Below the pieces are notes generated by a model. It ran no database searches. It was not told the DNA's origin and saw nothing but the letters and a program-made list of their open reading frames with translations. 30,060 nucleotides of DNA from an uncultured Romboutsia sp. (GTDB taxonomy: Bacteria > Bacillota > Clostridia > Peptostreptococcales > Peptostreptococcaceae), in the NCBI GenBank assembly GCA_937907205.1, contig CALESE010000130.1, positions 1 through 30,060 of the forward strand, read 5' to 3'. Position 1 is the first letter of the stretch; every line of letters begins with the position of its first letter. The translations under genes and the position numbers were made by a program. Shown here piece by piece: positions 29,674-30,060 of this stretch.

Positions 29674-30060
29674 ATGAGTTTTGGAATATTAAGTCCCAAA
29701 GTAGATTTTGTATTTAAAAAGATATTTGGTAATGAAAAACATCCAAATATATTAATATCATTTTTAAATGCAGTTATAAAGCCAACTGATTTAATAAAGT
29801 CAGTTCAAATAAAGAATACAGATATAGAAAAAGAGCATATAGAAGATAAATACTCAAGATTAGACATAAAAGCAGTAACCAATAATGGGGAGCATATAAA
29901 TATTGAAATACAAGTTAAAAATTCACTTCGTTCATTTCGCCAACGATATATCCTTGCTACCGCTACGGATACATCCGTTGCTCAAAATAAATATAACATG
30001 ATAAGGCGTAGCTTATATTATTGGAGTAAGATGTATGAAGGACAACTTACAAAAGGTCAA
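29674..30060 (+). CDS. Second Rpn/YhgA-type nuclease gene, running off the window, with an in-frame insertion
   Basis: The frame opens with AAAGGAAT and ATG 29674 and is still open at the window end. The first 82 residues match the 10245 gene almost exactly (MSFGILSPKVDFVFKKIFG), including the nuclease residues Asp64 and Glu78-x-Gln80. After Asn83 it has 22 extra residues (SLRSFRQRYILATATDTSVA, then QN) encoded by the dispersed repeat, and then returns to the shared sequence KYNMIRRSLYYWSKMYEG. The insertion sits three residues after the catalytic ExQ motif. Whether the protein still cuts DNA is unknown. The C-terminal part lies outside the window. Confidence 0.85.
   Translation, partial: MSFGILSPKVDFVFKKIFGNEKHPNILISFLNAVIKPTDLIKSVQIKNTDIEKEHIEDKYSRLDIKAVTNNGEHINIEIQVKNSLRSFRQRYILATATDTSVAQNKYNMIRRSLYYWSKMYEGQLTKGQ
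29923..29988 (+). repeat. Dispersed repeat, copy 3, inserted in frame in rpn
   Basis: A 66-bp insertion relative to the 10245 gene: a 61-nt element plus a repeated AAAAT (29918-29922 and 29984-29988), which looks like a 5-bp target duplication. It carries the same hairpin core as copy 1 (CAACGATATATCC ... GGATACATCCGTTG) with four base changes near its left end and loop. Being a multiple of three and stop-free, it leaves the frame open. Confidence 0.9.

Overview
This window looks like a plasmid, or a plasmid-derived region, from a spore-forming, very AT-rich Gram-positive bacterium of the class Clostridia. Peptostreptococcaceae such as Paraclostridium, or Clostridium, would fit, but the genus is an inference. 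The evidence is strong GGAGG ribosome sites, an iteron-controlled Rep_3-type initiator, a ParA partition cassette, and sporulation-linked genes (a BclA-type collagen-like protein and a SPOCS/DUF3794-domain protein).

Layout, left to right. Bases 1-3700: thiol peroxidase (tpx), then rmlD (+) and rmlA-rmlC (-) for dTDP-L-rhamnose. Bases 4078-7470: a small unknown gene and a complete agr quorum-sensing locus transcribed leftward as agrA-agrC-agrD-agrB, with a tandem 21-bp-spaced candidate AgrA site upstream. The agrD gene was too small for routine ORF calling, and its peptide has serine where cysteine is usual. Bases 7500-9250: serine recombinase, AbrB-like regulator, secreted small protein. Bases 9400-11200: two structured-RNA-like stretches and an Rpn-type PD-(D/E)XK nuclease with a 12-bp tandem repeat. 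Bases 11560-13360: remains of an arsenic-type operon (ArsR, broken permease, metallophosphoesterase) with three identical inverted-repeat operators. Bases 13420-14000: a third structured-RNA-like stretch plus a 38-codon ORF. Bases 14246-16723: Mor-like regulator, DUF1659-DUF2922-YvrJ operon, YcxB-like protein, and a gene split by an A9 tract. Bases 16958-22000: glycosyltransferase-methyltransferase fusion, rmlB, bclA and a cysteine-rich leucine-rich protein. Bases 22070-23735: replication origin and rep, bracketed by a 26-bp direct repeat. Bases 23832-26100: small membrane-anchored protein and a DUF11+SPOCS protein. Bases 26260-28531: partition cassette and Fic protein. Bases 28564-30060: broken GNAT, zinc-ribbon protein, and a second rpn gene carrying an in-frame insertion of a repeat element.

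How it may work together (inference): all four rml genes are present though scattered. The GT-MT fusion is co-transcribed with rmlB beside bclA, whose collagen region is full of threonine acceptors. Sequences fitting the sigma-K pattern AC-N16/17-CATAnnnTA lie before rmlA-rmlC, the GT-MT/rmlB operon (one mismatch), the cysteine-rich gene and the SPOCS gene. This suggests a plasmid-borne kit that builds and rhamnosylates an exosporium or spore-surface layer in the mother cell, sharing the replicon with a quorum-sensing system. A ~130-bp segment with the inverted repeat TGTAAA-TG-TTTACA is shared by the regions upstream of bclA and of the DUF1659 operon. A dispersed ~61-nt palindrome-bearing element occurs in three forms: intergenic full, intergenic collapsed, and in frame inside a nuclease gene.
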